Assembly (NCBI GenBank): GCA_016296505.1
Contig: JAEDJD010000008.1
Span: forward strand, 26,881-90,880
DNA from: Oscillospiraceae bacterium
Lineage (GTDB): Bacteria; Bacillota; Clostridia; Oscillospirales; Ruminococcaceae
Length of the DNA: 64,000 bases
Direction: 5' to 3'
The notes below the pieces were generated by a model that had not been told where the DNA came from, ran no database searches, and worked only from the letters and a program-made list of their open reading frames with translations. The first letter of the stretch is position 1. Each line of letters begins with the position of its first letter. Position numbers and translations under genes: made by a program. This document shows, one piece after another, positions 1 to 7,548 of this stretch.

Positions 1-1547
1 TTGAGGCACTTGAAACCTGGCTCAGCAACCCGAAACACGCAGACCCGTCCTATGAGGAGATCCGCGCTGAACTCGCATTCTGCTGCACAAGTGACCCGTC
101 CATCGACTCGGCAATGATCCTCTATGACCGCGAAACCGGTAAAACCTATGACAGCACCGAACTGGTCTGGAGTTCTGTATTCTTTCGTGCAGACAATACC
201 AAGCAGATCGAAAAGCTGAAAAAAGCAGCACCAGAGCTTGCAGAACAAAGCGCACAGGATGACGGAAGATATGTCATCAACAGCATCATTGAAGATCCGG
301 AGCGGATCAAAGAGCTAACACCGCTTCCGCGGGAAACCTATGAATATTCTCTCCAAATCCGCGATCTTTACATTTGCGGCAGCGAGGTATACCCCGGAAA
401 AATCGCTATTTACAGCGGAAAAAGACCGCTCGCTGACAGATTATTCAACCTGGATCTTCTAAATGATTTAAACTACCTGAAAGACATAGAGCACGATCCG
501 CCTGCCGGTCAGGACTGTCTCCGCTTTACAACGGAAAACACCGTTGCAATCCCGGAGGATGCAATCCGTGTGAATAGTCTGCTCTATCTTCCGATTGGCA
601 CAAAGGAAAACAGCCCTGCGATGAAGGAAGTCTACCGCTATATGGAGGATTATAACGATCACGGCTCTTCCGAATACGCCTTTGAAAACCGCCCGAAAAC
701 TGCAATCTGCACCTCACTCACTTCTACTTACTATCCGGAAGGCAAACGGACGGATGCACGATACGAGATCTACTATCTCGCCTTTTATGATTTCTGGCAG
801 GAATATCTGCCGCGGCTGCTGTTTTACACCGGCATCATCTTCCTGACCGAGCTGCTGATCGCAGCACTGATTGCAAAAATCATGCACATGAAGCACCGCA
901 AGGCTTATGAGATGAACGAATACCGCAGGACGCTGACTGCTGCACTTGCACATGATCTCAAATCTCCGCTGACTATCATCTCCGGCTATGCGGAAAATCT
1001 TCGCGAGAATATCCACACCGAAAAGCGTGAATCCTACGCGGATGCAATTCTCGAAAATACGCAGTATATGGACAAGATCATCGCGGATGTACTCGATCTT
1101 GCCAAACTGGAGCGAATGCAGCATACCGAAAAAACAACGGTCGATCTCGCACAGCTTGCCCAAACTGCCGCGGCTCGATTTGAGGCGCAGATCACTGAAA
1201 AAAAGGTCGATCTGCGATGCGCCGGCAAATGCGTCGTTTCCGGCAATGAGAAAATGCTGACGCAGGCGATCGGGAACCTCATGGACAATGCGATTCGCTA
1301 TACACCTGAGGGCGGTACTGTTGAAATCCGTGCCTATGAAAAAGGAATCGTGATCCGCAATGACGCCTATGATCTCCCGGATGCAGCAGCCGTTTGTGAA
1401 CCGCTTGTCAAGGGGGACGCAGCAAGAGCATCCCGTTCCGGCAGCGGCATGGGACTCGCAATCGTCCGGCAGATCGTGCAGCTGCACGGATTCCGATTGA
1501 CTGTCAAAGCAGCAGACGGCAAATTTACTGCGAAAATCAAAATCTGA
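1..1547 (+). CDS. Sensor histidine kinase, 5' end cut by window edge
   Basis: A membrane sensor kinase that autophosphorylates on His and passes the phosphate to a response regulator outside the window. The frame is open from base 3, so the N-terminus is missing and 514 residues are visible. A hydrophobic segment lies near bases 803-880 (LLFYTGIIFLTELLIAALIA). It is followed by a HisKA box with the phospho-acceptor His in LAHDLKSPLTIISGYAENL, an N-box (NLMDNAIRYTPEGG) and a C-terminal G-box (GSGMGLAIVRQIV). The part before the membrane segment is presumably the extracytoplasmic sensor region and I do not recognise it. The ligand is unknown. A hairpin follows the stop codon. Confidence 0.9.
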   Translation, partial: EALETWLSNPKHADPSYEEIRAELAFCCTSDPSIDSAMILYDRETGKTYDSTELVWSSVFFRADNTKQIEKLKKAAPELAEQSAQDDGRYVINSIIEDPERIKELTPLPRETYEYSLQIRDLYICGSEVYPGKIAIYSGKRPLADRLFNLDLLNDLNYLKDIEHDPPAGQDCLRFTTENTVAIPEDAIRVNSLLYLPIGTKENSPAMKEVYRYMEDYNDHGSSEYAFENRPKTAICTSLTSTYYPEGKRTDARYEIYYLAFYDFWQEYLPRLLFYTGIIFLTELLIAALIAKIMHMKHRKAYEMNEYRRTLTAALAHDLKSPLTIISGYAENLRENIHTEKRESYADAILENTQYMDKIIADVLDLAKLERMQHTEKTTVDLAQLAQTAAARFEAQITEKKVDLRCAGKCVVSGNEKMLTQAIGNLMDNAIRYTPEGGTVEIRAYEKGIVIRNDAYDLPDAAAVCEPLVKGDAARASRSGSGMGLAIVRQIVQLHGFRLTVKAADGKFTAKIKI

Positions 1548-1555
1548 TCCTCAAA

Positions 1556-1581
1556 GAGCCGGCATCTGCGGATGCCGGCTC
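1556..1581 (+). terminator. Hairpin after sensor kinase gene
   Basis: A perfect 11-bp stem (GAGCCGGCATC / GATGCCGGCTC) with a TGCG loop lies 8 bp after the kinase stop. It has no clear U-tract, so it may act as an mRNA 3' end or a weak terminator. A near copy with the same loop recurs at 1858-1880. Confidence 0.55.
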
Positions 1582-1880
1582 AGTCTGTCGAGAAACTGAC
1601 GGGTGCGCACACCGAAGGTAAAATAAAAGTTTTGGTCGAGCTTTTTCAAAAGCTCGCGGGTTCTTAGGACGGCGCTCTTAGGGCGCCGCCCTAAGTCGCA
1701 CTCCGCAGAGTGCGAAACTCCACATTTTGCATTCTATTTCGGGAAGATAGAGGTTTGGGGGAAGTGCCCCATTTTTAATGGGCCACTTCCCCCATGATTG
1801 ATCTCTATACCTCTTTTGTGTGATTCTAAATCAGAACAGAGGACTTTATCTACAAGCTGAGCCGGCGTCTGCGGATGCCG
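1582..1880. repeat. Palindrome-rich intergenic element
   Basis: About 300 bp without a gene but with nested hairpins. They are CGAGCTTT/AAAGCTCG (1637-1656), CTTAGGG/CCCTAAG (1677-1695) and TCGCACTC/GAGTGCGA (1696-1715). A long compound stem follows, GGGGGAAGTG/CACTTCCCCC (1757-1793), with an inner CCCATT/AATGGG. It is flanked by two near-identical hairpins, at 1556-1581 and 1858-1880. It looks like a repeated extragenic palindromic unit that landed in, or duplicated, the kinase terminator. Only one copy is in this window. Confidence 0.5.
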
Positions 1881-1997
1881 GCTTTCCCTATAGAAAAGCA
1901 AAGAAAATTCGATGAAAATGGTAAATCCGCAAAATATACATAAATTTACTTGGTTTTGCAGCTCGTTTAGCAGAAACCGAGAAAATTCCCGAATAAG

Positions 1998-2026
1998 TTG
2001 CCGAAGTTCTTATTTTCTGATATAAT
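1998..2026 (+). promoter_or_regulatory. Sigma-A promoter of sufC operon
   Basis: TTGCCG, 17-bp spacer, TATAAT, with TGA just before the -10 (TGn extended -10). It lies about 40 bp upstream of the sufC start. Confidence 0.7.
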
Positions 2027-2067
2027 ATAGTATACAAAAGAGTTTTCAATCGAAAGGAGTGCAGATT

Positions 2068-2796
2068 ATGCTGCAGCTCAAATCTATTTCCTTTCATGCA
2101 GATTCTACTGACGGCAAAACGGAAATTATCCGCAATATCAGCTTGAATCTCGATAAAAATAAGTTTATTGTGATTACCGGTCCGAACGGCGGCGGAAAAT
2201 CAACTCTCGCGAAAATGATCGCCGGCATCGTTCCCGCAACGGACGGTTCTATTGTCTTTCAGGGTAAGGAGATCTCCGGTCTTTCGATCACCGACCGCGC
2301 AAAGCTTGGCATCGGCTTTGCATTTCAACAGCCTGTTCGTTTTAAGGGGCTGACCGTGCTGGACTTGCTTCGCATTGCGTCCGGTAAACAACTCAAGATC
2401 GGCGAGGCCTGTGAATTTCTTTCCGAGGTCGGACTCTGCGCCAAGGACTATATCCATCGCGAAATCAATGCGTCGCTCTCCGGCGGCGAACTCAAACGCA
2501 TCGAAATCGCAACCATTCTTGCCCGCGATGTCAAGCTCGCGATTTTTGATGAACCGGAAGCGGGTATTGATCTCTGGAGTTTCCAGAATCTCATCCGTAT
2601 TTTCGAGAAAATGCGCGAATCATCACAGGAACGTACCATTCTTGTCATTTCTCATCAGGAGCGAATTCTCAATATCGCTGATGAGATTATCGTTCTGGCA
2701 AACGGCGTCATCGAAAAACAAGGTTCCAAGGAGCAGATTCTGCCCTCGATCATTGGTACAAAGTACGCAGCGGATGTCTGCCGGAAATTATCCTGA
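2068..2796 (+). CDS. sufC: SufC-type ABC ATPase of Fe-S cluster assembly
   Basis: The cytoplasmic ATPase that drives a SufB/D-type scaffold in Fe-S cluster assembly. It has 242 residues, usual for SufC. Visible motifs are Walker A GPNGGGKST, the ABC signature LSGGELKR and Walker B LAIFDEPEAGID, where SufC proteins carry EPxxGID. The ATG at 2068 is chosen because AAAGGAG (2053-2059) sits 8 bp upstream; an upstream GTG at 2059 overlaps that site. The sufB-like gene begins 14 bp after the stop, and GGAGG for it lies across the junction. No sufS, sufU or sufD is nearby, so this may be the minimal two-component form. Confidence 0.88.
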   Translation: MLQLKSISFHADSTDGKTEIIRNISLNLDKNKFIVITGPNGGGKSTLAKMIAGIVPATDGSIVFQGKEISGLSITDRAKLGIGFAFQQPVRFKGLTVLDLLRIASGKQLKIGEACEFLSEVGLCAKDYIHREINASLSGGELKRIEIATILARDVKLAIFDEPEAGIDLWSFQNLIRIFEKMRESSQERTILVISHQERILNIADEIIVLANGVIEKQGSKEQILPSIIGTKYAADVCRKLS

Positions 2797-2810
2797 GGAG
2801 GCGATCATTG

Positions 2811-3728
2811 ATGGACGTAATTCAAAAGCAGCTTTTGCAGGAGGTCGCAGACCTGCATGATATTCCGGAGGGCGCTTATAATCTCCGCGCCAACGGCGAA
2901 TCCGTCGGCAAACAATCTACCGCCAATATCGAGATCATCTCCAAAACCGATATCAGCGGCATAGATATCCGTATCAAGCCGAATACGAAAAATGAAAGCG
3001 TGCATATCCCCGTTGTACTCAGCGAAAGCGGTCTGAAAGAAACCGTTTATAATGATTTCTATATTGGTGATAATTGCGACGTCTTGATTGTTGCTGGCTG
3101 CGGAATTGATAACTGCGGCAGTCAGGATTCTGAACATGACGGCGTGCATCGTTTTTATATTGGCAAAAACGCCAAAATCCGTTATGTCGAAAAGCATTAC
3201 GGCTCCGGCAGCGGTGACGGTAAACGAATTCTCAATCCGGTCACCGAGGTCTATATGGAGGAAGGCAGTATCTGCGAAATGGAAATGGTGCAGATCAAAG
3301 GCGTGGATTCTACCAATCGCACCACCATCGCAAAGCTCAACGCCGATGCAAAGCTCATTGTACATGAGCGTCTGATGACGCACGGCGATCAACGTGCGCT
3401 GAGCGTCTACAAAGTCGAGTTGAATGGCGATGGTTCCAGTGCTGATGTTGTCTCTCGTTCCGTCGCACGGGACAACTCCTATCAGAAACTCGATATGTGT
3501 ATTTCCGGCAATGCCGCTTGCAGCGGTCATACGGAATGCGATTCCATTATTATGGATCACGGTACGATCCTTGCAGTCCCCTCTCTGGAAGCGAATAGTA
3601 CCGACGCCGCGCTTGTTCATGAAGCGGCAATCGGCAAAATTGCCGGCGATCAGCTCATCAAGCTCATGACGCTTGGCTTGACCGAAACAGAAGCCGAAGA
3701 ACAAATCATCAACGGTTTCCTCAAATAA
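2811..3728 (+). CDS. SufB/SufD-like Fe-S assembly scaffold, short form
   Basis: The partner of the preceding SufC ATPase. It has 305 residues, well below the roughly 420-480 of full SufB or SufD. The whole length reads as the beta-helical SufBD core. The C-terminal family signature is clear: a GHTECDS stretch with a Cys, then PSLEANSTDAALVHEAAIGKI and a final LGLTETEAEEQIINGF. The conserved His of HEA is present. The ATG at 2811 follows GAGGAGGCG across the sufC stop codon. Loss of the N-terminal extension fits a minimal SUF-like CB system, in which one short SufB-like protein probably forms the whole scaffold as a dimer. That reading is inference. Confidence 0.82.
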   Translation: MDVIQKQLLQEVADLHDIPEGAYNLRANGESVGKQSTANIEIISKTDISGIDIRIKPNTKNESVHIPVVLSESGLKETVYNDFYIGDNCDVLIVAGCGIDNCGSQDSEHDGVHRFYIGKNAKIRYVEKHYGSGSGDGKRILNPVTEVYMEEGSICEMEMVQIKGVDSTNRTTIAKLNADAKLIVHERLMTHGDQRALSVYKVELNGDGSSADVVSRSVARDNSYQKLDMCISGNAACSGHTECDSIIMDHGTILAVPSLEANSTDAALVHEAAIGKIAGDQLIKLMTLGLTETEAEEQIINGFLK

Positions 3729-3732
3729 TCGA

Positions 3733-3769
3733 AAACTGCTGTAATTCTTCCGGTTACAGCAGTTTTTTG
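3733..3769 (+). terminator. Terminator of sufCB
   Basis: 12-bp stem AAACTGCTGTAA / TTACAGCAGTTT followed by TTTTTT, 4 bp past the stop codon. Confidence 0.85.
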
Positions 3770-3784
3770 CTTGCATGAAAAACG

Positions 3785-3830
3785 AAAAAGCGCTGCTGCA
3801 AAGTTCAAATCTCCGCAGCAGCGTTTTTTT
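3785..3830. terminator. Bidirectional terminator, prfC 3' side
   Basis: Stem CGCTGCTGC (3791-3799) / GCAGCAGCG (3815-3823). There is a T-run on the plus strand and an A-run (3785-3789) that gives a short U-tract for minus-strand prfC transcripts. Confidence 0.75.
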
Positions 3831-5422
3831 TAATTCTTACTGAAATCACGAAGTTCTAAGCCGTTATTTTTCTCCGTCGCCCAGCGAATGTTCCATTCGC
3901 TCGTAAACAGAAGCAAATACTGATCCCGGAAATCCTGCACCAGCTTTGTATCCTCACTGATGATGAGCTGCGGCTTTTTATCCGTCGATATGCCGCCGAT
4001 CCAGCGGATATACTGGTAACTTAACGGCTCACGAATGATCTCGACATTGTACTCTGTCCGCATCCGATGCTCAAATACCTCGAATTGCAGCACGCCGACT
4101 ACGCCGACAATGACTTCCTCCATACCGCTTTCCGGCTCATGGAAGATTTGAATGGCACCTTCCTGTGCGATCTGCATGACGCCCTTCACAAACTGCTTAC
4201 GCTTCATTGTATCCTTATGGCGCACACGTGCAAAATGCTCCGGCGCAAATGTCGGAATACCCTCGAAGCATACTTTTTTATTCGCTGCACAGATCGTATC
4301 GCCAATCGAGAAAATGCCGGGATCAAATACGCCGATGATATCGCCTGCAAACGCTTCGTCAATAATCTCACGGTTTTCTGCCATCATCATCTGCGGCTGC
4401 GACAGACGCATTTTTTTATCGCCTTGTACATGATAGACTTCCATATCCCGCGTGAATTTACCGGAACAGATACGCAAAAACGTCACACGGTCACGATGCG
4501 CCTTATTCATATTCGCCTGAATCTTGAATACAAATGCGGAAAAGCTCTCGTCAAACGGTGAGACAGTTTCGCCGTTTACAACAGCACGCGCTAACGGCGG
4601 CGGCGTCAGTTCCAGAAAGCGCTTCAAAAACGGTTCAACGCCAAAATTTGTCAATGCTGAACCAAAAAACACCGGCGAAAGCGCTCCGGAATGTATCGCT
4701 TCCAGATCAAATTCCTCCGAAGCACCGTCCAGCAGCTCAATATCCTCTGCAAGCTGCGCATGATTGTCCTTGCCAATCAGCGCAGACAGTTCAGGATCCT
4801 CCGGCGTCACCTCGGTCTGCGAAACCGTGTGCATACCGCCTGTCCCCTCAAAAGAAAGAATATGGCGCGTTTCCAGATCGAATACGCCGCGGAAATCCTT
4901 GCCGCAGCCGATCGGCCAATTGACTGCATACGTCTTGATACCTAGCTCGCGTTCGATTTCCTCAAGCAGATCAAACGGATTCTGCGCTTCTCGATCCATC
5001 TTATTGATAAAGGTGAAAATCGGAATATGCCGCATCACACAGACATGAAAGAGCTTTCTTGTCTGCGGCTCAACGCCTTTTGCAGCGTCAATCACCATGA
5101 TTGCCGCGTCCGCTGCCATCAACGTCCGGTAAGTATCCTCAGAAAAATCCTGATGTCCGGGCGTGTCCAGAATATTGATGCAGCAGCCGTCATACTCGAA
5201 CTGCATGACAGAGGATGTGACCGAGATACCGCGCTGCTTCTCGATTTCCATCCAGTCTGATACAGCATGACGGGCATTCTTCTTTCCTTTGACGGCTCCC
5301 GCCATCGAAATTGCACCGCCGTACAGCAGCAGCTTCTCCGTCAGAGTTGTTTTACCGGCGTCCGGATGCGAAATAATCGCAAAAGTTCTCCTGCGCCGGA
5401 TTTCTTCTTCCATTGTTGGCAA
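3830..5422 (-). CDS. prfC: Peptide chain release factor 3 (RF3)
   Basis: A translational GTPase that removes RF1/RF2 from the ribosome after peptide release. At 530 residues it has the normal RF3 length. The G1 motif (SHPDAGKTTLTEKLL), G2/switch region with RGISVTSSVMQF, G3 DTPGHQDF and G4 NKMD are all visible, and the C-terminal domain is intact. The start is taken as TTG at 5422 because GGAGG (plus 5431-5435) lies 8 bp before it. The next ATG (5413) is 17 bp from that site. A strong promoter lies upstream at 5474-5502. Confidence 0.93.
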   Translation of the reverse strand: MPTMEEEIRRRRTFAIISHPDAGKTTLTEKLLLYGGAISMAGAVKGKKNARHAVSDWMEIEKQRGISVTSSVMQFEYDGCCINILDTPGHQDFSEDTYRTLMAADAAIMVIDAAKGVEPQTRKLFHVCVMRHIPIFTFINKMDREAQNPFDLLEEIERELGIKTYAVNWPIGCGKDFRGVFDLETRHILSFEGTGGMHTVSQTEVTPEDPELSALIGKDNHAQLAEDIELLDGASEEFDLEAIHSGALSPVFFGSALTNFGVEPFLKRFLELTPPPLARAVVNGETVSPFDESFSAFVFKIQANMNKAHRDRVTFLRICSGKFTRDMEVYHVQGDKKMRLSQPQMMMAENREIIDEAFAGDIIGVFDPGIFSIGDTICAANKKVCFEGIPTFAPEHFARVRHKDTMKRKQFVKGVMQIAQEGAIQIFHEPESGMEEVIVGVVGVLQFEVFEHRMRTEYNVEIIREPLSYQYIRWIGGISTDKKPQLIISEDTKLVQDFRDQYLLLFTSEWNIRWATEKNNGLELRDFSKN

Positions 5423-5473
5423 GCTGAATTCCTCCGTTCAGTTCAATCAAAGATAGATTTGCATAACTGTATT

Positions 5474-5502
5474 ATTATAGCATATTATCCGATAAAATGC
5501 AA
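5474..5502 (-). promoter_or_regulatory. Sigma-A promoter of prfC
   Basis: Minus strand TTGCAT, 17 bp, TATAAT with TGC before the -10. It shares the extended sequence CCATTGCATTTT with the asnB-like and pta promoters. Confidence 0.8.
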
Positions 5503-5562
5503 TGGGGAAAATGAAAAAACTAGATAATCAAAAAAATAAAGTAAATCAGAACTGATTTCTGC

Positions 5563-5596
5563 AAAAAACAGTCCGTATTCCGCATACGGACTGTTT
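5563..5596 (-). terminator. Terminator after the small Cys protein gene
   Basis: 13-bp perfect stem AAACAGTCCGTAT / ATACGGACTGTTT with an A-run at 5563-5568 that reads as a U-tract on the minus strand, right after the stop at 5603. Confidence 0.85.
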
Positions 5597-5602
5597 ATTT
5601 CG

Positions 5603-5773
5603 TTACTGTTTTCTTGCGATTATATATGCGTCGCCATCACGATAGTATGGACAATGCGCACGGGAATCTTGTACGAACCGCGCGTATTCATCCTCATCAA
5701 GATTCATATCGCAAACATAACAATCCCATTCCTCGTCATATGCGAAATATGCACAGGTATCGCAATCATTCAT
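5603..5773 (-). CDS. Small Cys-rich protein, DUF6472-like
   Basis: A 56-residue reading frame found by translating the gap. It starts MNDCDTCAYFAYDEEWDCY, continues VCDMNLDEDEYARF, has CPYYRDGD and ends ARKQ. It has CxxC, CxxC and one more Cys, which suggests a bound metal. The pattern matches my memory of the small DUF6472 proteins of Clostridia. The ATG at 5773 has GAGGG upstream. It lies 63 bp downstream of the asnB-like gene on the same strand with no terminator between, so it is probably co-transcribed. Its function is unknown. Confidence 0.8.
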   Translation of the reverse strand: MNDCDTCAYFAYDEEWDCYVCDMNLDEDEYARFVQDSRAHCPYYRDGDAYIIARKQ

Positions 5774-5836
5774 CTGACTTCCCTCATTTCTTCAAACGCG
5801 CTATGAACGCCGATGAAACAGGCAGTTCTTACTCTT

Positions 5837-7387
5837 TCATGCATCCAATCCGCATTTCACAAAATATACCTCATACCAGACAAGGAATGAATAGATCGTC
5901 CAGATCTTACGCCAGAGATCAGAATTGCCGCCGACATATTCATCATAGATTGCCTTGATTTCTTCCGGACGGAAGAACTTTGCGCAGATATCACTGTTCA
6001 GCAGACGGCGCACATCCGCATTATACTGTTCATCGGCAAGCCACAGACGAATCGGTACAATAAAGCCAAGCTTTTTCCGGAACGCGATTTCCTCCGGCAA
6101 AACCTTTGCGGCAGCAGTACGGAACGCTACTTTGTTTTGTTCATCATTCACTTTATATTTAGAGGGCATTCTGGACGCAATATCAAAAATCCGGCGGTCG
6201 GTCAGAGGCATACGAATCTCCAGACCGGCAGCAGTGCTCATCTTATCCACATTCAGATAGATGTCGCCCTCAAGCCAGAGCTGAATATCGACATCCGACA
6301 TTTTTGTAAGCGGATCAAGCCCCTCTGTCTCCGCATATATCTGCTGTACAAGATTGATCGGCACAATATCCGGATCATAATGCTGCAAAATACGTGCTTT
6401 CTCATCTTCCTTCATGATATTGGTATTGCCGACATAGAAAGTTTTGAGATTTTCGCCGTAACGCTCCGCATTGCGGTACATATTATAGCCGCCGAAGAAT
6501 TCATCCGCACCCTCGCCGGAATAGCAGAGCTTCGTGTGCTCCGCCACCGATAGACAGCCAAGCGCAAAAGCAATCGCGGACGCGTCACCGAGTGGCTGTT
6601 CCATATGATACATGACATATGGAACAATATCAAAATATTGCTGCGGCGTGATTTTCGCGACTGCGTGTTCTACACCCAGTAATTCAGCCGTTTTTGCTGC
6701 AATCCGAGATTCATCAAACCGTTCATCGTCATATCCGCAGGAAGCTGCACATTTTGCGTCGGACATCGCAAGCACATACGAGGAATCGACGCCGCCAGAA
6801 AGAAAAGAATGCGCTGTTTCATCCGGCGTCTTGATTTCCTGCATAATAGTCTGAATCGTTGCATGAATCTCGTCTGCATAGTCTGCCAGCGATTTGCTGT
6901 CATCTGTATGAAACTCTGGCTTCCAATAGCGTTTTATGCTGATATGACCGTTCCGGAATTCAAGCAGACAACCCGGCATCAGCTTTTTCAGCCCCTTAAA
7001 AAATGTATCCTCGCCGCCTACATAGGTCAGCGTCAGATAAATCTGAAGCATATTTTCATTCAGTTCCCGAATAAATCCATCCTGCGAAATAATATCGCGG
7101 ATCATCGTGCCATAAAGCAATCTGCCATCATTCGTCTGATAATAATAGAACGGCTTTGTGCCGAACTGGTCTCGGACACAAATCAACGCATCTGCTTCCA
7201 TATCGTAGAGCGCAAACGCGAACATTCCGTACAGATGATCGGGCAGGGCATTTCCCCATTTCTCATAGCCCCGAATCAGGATTGCCTCCTCCCGTTCCTT
7301 ACGGGACAACGCTTTGTCAATGGAAAGCTCTGTGCAGAGCGACTCCCAGTTCCGAATATGACCGCGATATGTTTTCAGTTGAATCAT
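5837..7387 (-). CDS. Asparagine synthase-related protein without the glutaminase Cys
   Basis: A 516-residue AsnB homologue. The synthetase half is intact: the ATP-binding PP-loop SGGVDSSY, then SCGYDDERFDE, and YSGEGADEFFGGY. The N-terminal class II glutaminase domain is cut short. AsnB normally starts MCG with Cys2 as nucleophile, but this protein starts MIQLKTYRGHIRNWESLC and enters the domain only near its middle (HLYGMFAFALYD, then RDQFGTKPFYYY). The ATG at 7387 is fixed by CGGAG 8 bp upstream, and no in-frame Met-Cys exists further up. It is therefore unlikely to hydrolyse glutamine and may use free ammonia or ligate another amine. A conserved subfamily in gut Clostridia with this short N-terminus is my recollection. 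Confidence 0.85.
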   Translation of the reverse strand: MIQLKTYRGHIRNWESLCTELSIDKALSRKEREEAILIRGYEKWGNALPDHLYGMFAFALYDMEADALICVRDQFGTKPFYYYQTNDGRLLYGTMIRDIISQDGFIRELNENMLQIYLTLTYVGGEDTFFKGLKKLMPGCLLEFRNGHISIKRYWKPEFHTDDSKSLADYADEIHATIQTIMQEIKTPDETAHSFLSGGVDSSYVLAMSDAKCAASCGYDDERFDESRIAAKTAELLGVEHAVAKITPQQYFDIVPYVMYHMEQPLGDASAIAFALGCLSVAEHTKLCYSGEGADEFFGGYNMYRNAERYGENLKTFYVGNTNIMKEDEKARILQHYDPDIVPINLVQQIYAETEGLDPLTKMSDVDIQLWLEGDIYLNVDKMSTAAGLEIRMPLTDRRIFDIASRMPSKYKVNDEQNKVAFRTAAAKVLPEEIAFRKKLGFIVPIRLWLADEQYNADVRRLLNSDICAKFFRPEEIKAIYDEYVGGNSDLWRKIWTIYSFLVWYEVYFVKCGLDA

Positions 7388-7457
7388 TGAATTACTCCGT
7401 TCTGTGCGGATAATTTTCTGCTTCCGCACTCTTTGCATATGTATGCATTCTTGAATT

Positions 7458-7486
7458 ATTATACCACATATTCAGCCAAAATGCAA
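7458..7486 (-). promoter_or_regulatory. Sigma-A promoter of asnB-like gene
   Basis: Minus strand TTGCAT, 17 bp, TATAAT with TGG before the -10 and the upstream CCATTGCATTTT shared with prfC and pta. Confidence 0.8.
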
Positions 7487-7518
7487 TGGCGTGAATGAAA
7501 AAATTGACGGCAAAAGAC

Positions 7519-7538
7519 GCCTTTGCAAATACAAAGGC
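7519..7538 (-). terminator. Possible weak terminator of acyl-CoA ligase gene
   Basis: 7-bp stem GCCTTTG / CAAAGGC, followed on the minus strand by GTCTTTTG. The U-tract is short, so the call is weak. Confidence 0.4.
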
Positions 7539-7548
7539 ACCTGAATGC

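Noticed and set aside
2805..3776. 323-codon open frame on the minus strand opposite the sufB-like gene
   Set aside because: It mirrors a well-supported gene on the other strand, has no ribosome site or family motif, and reflects codon bias. The same holds for the long antisense frames at 714-1487, 7495-8487 and 41067-41741.
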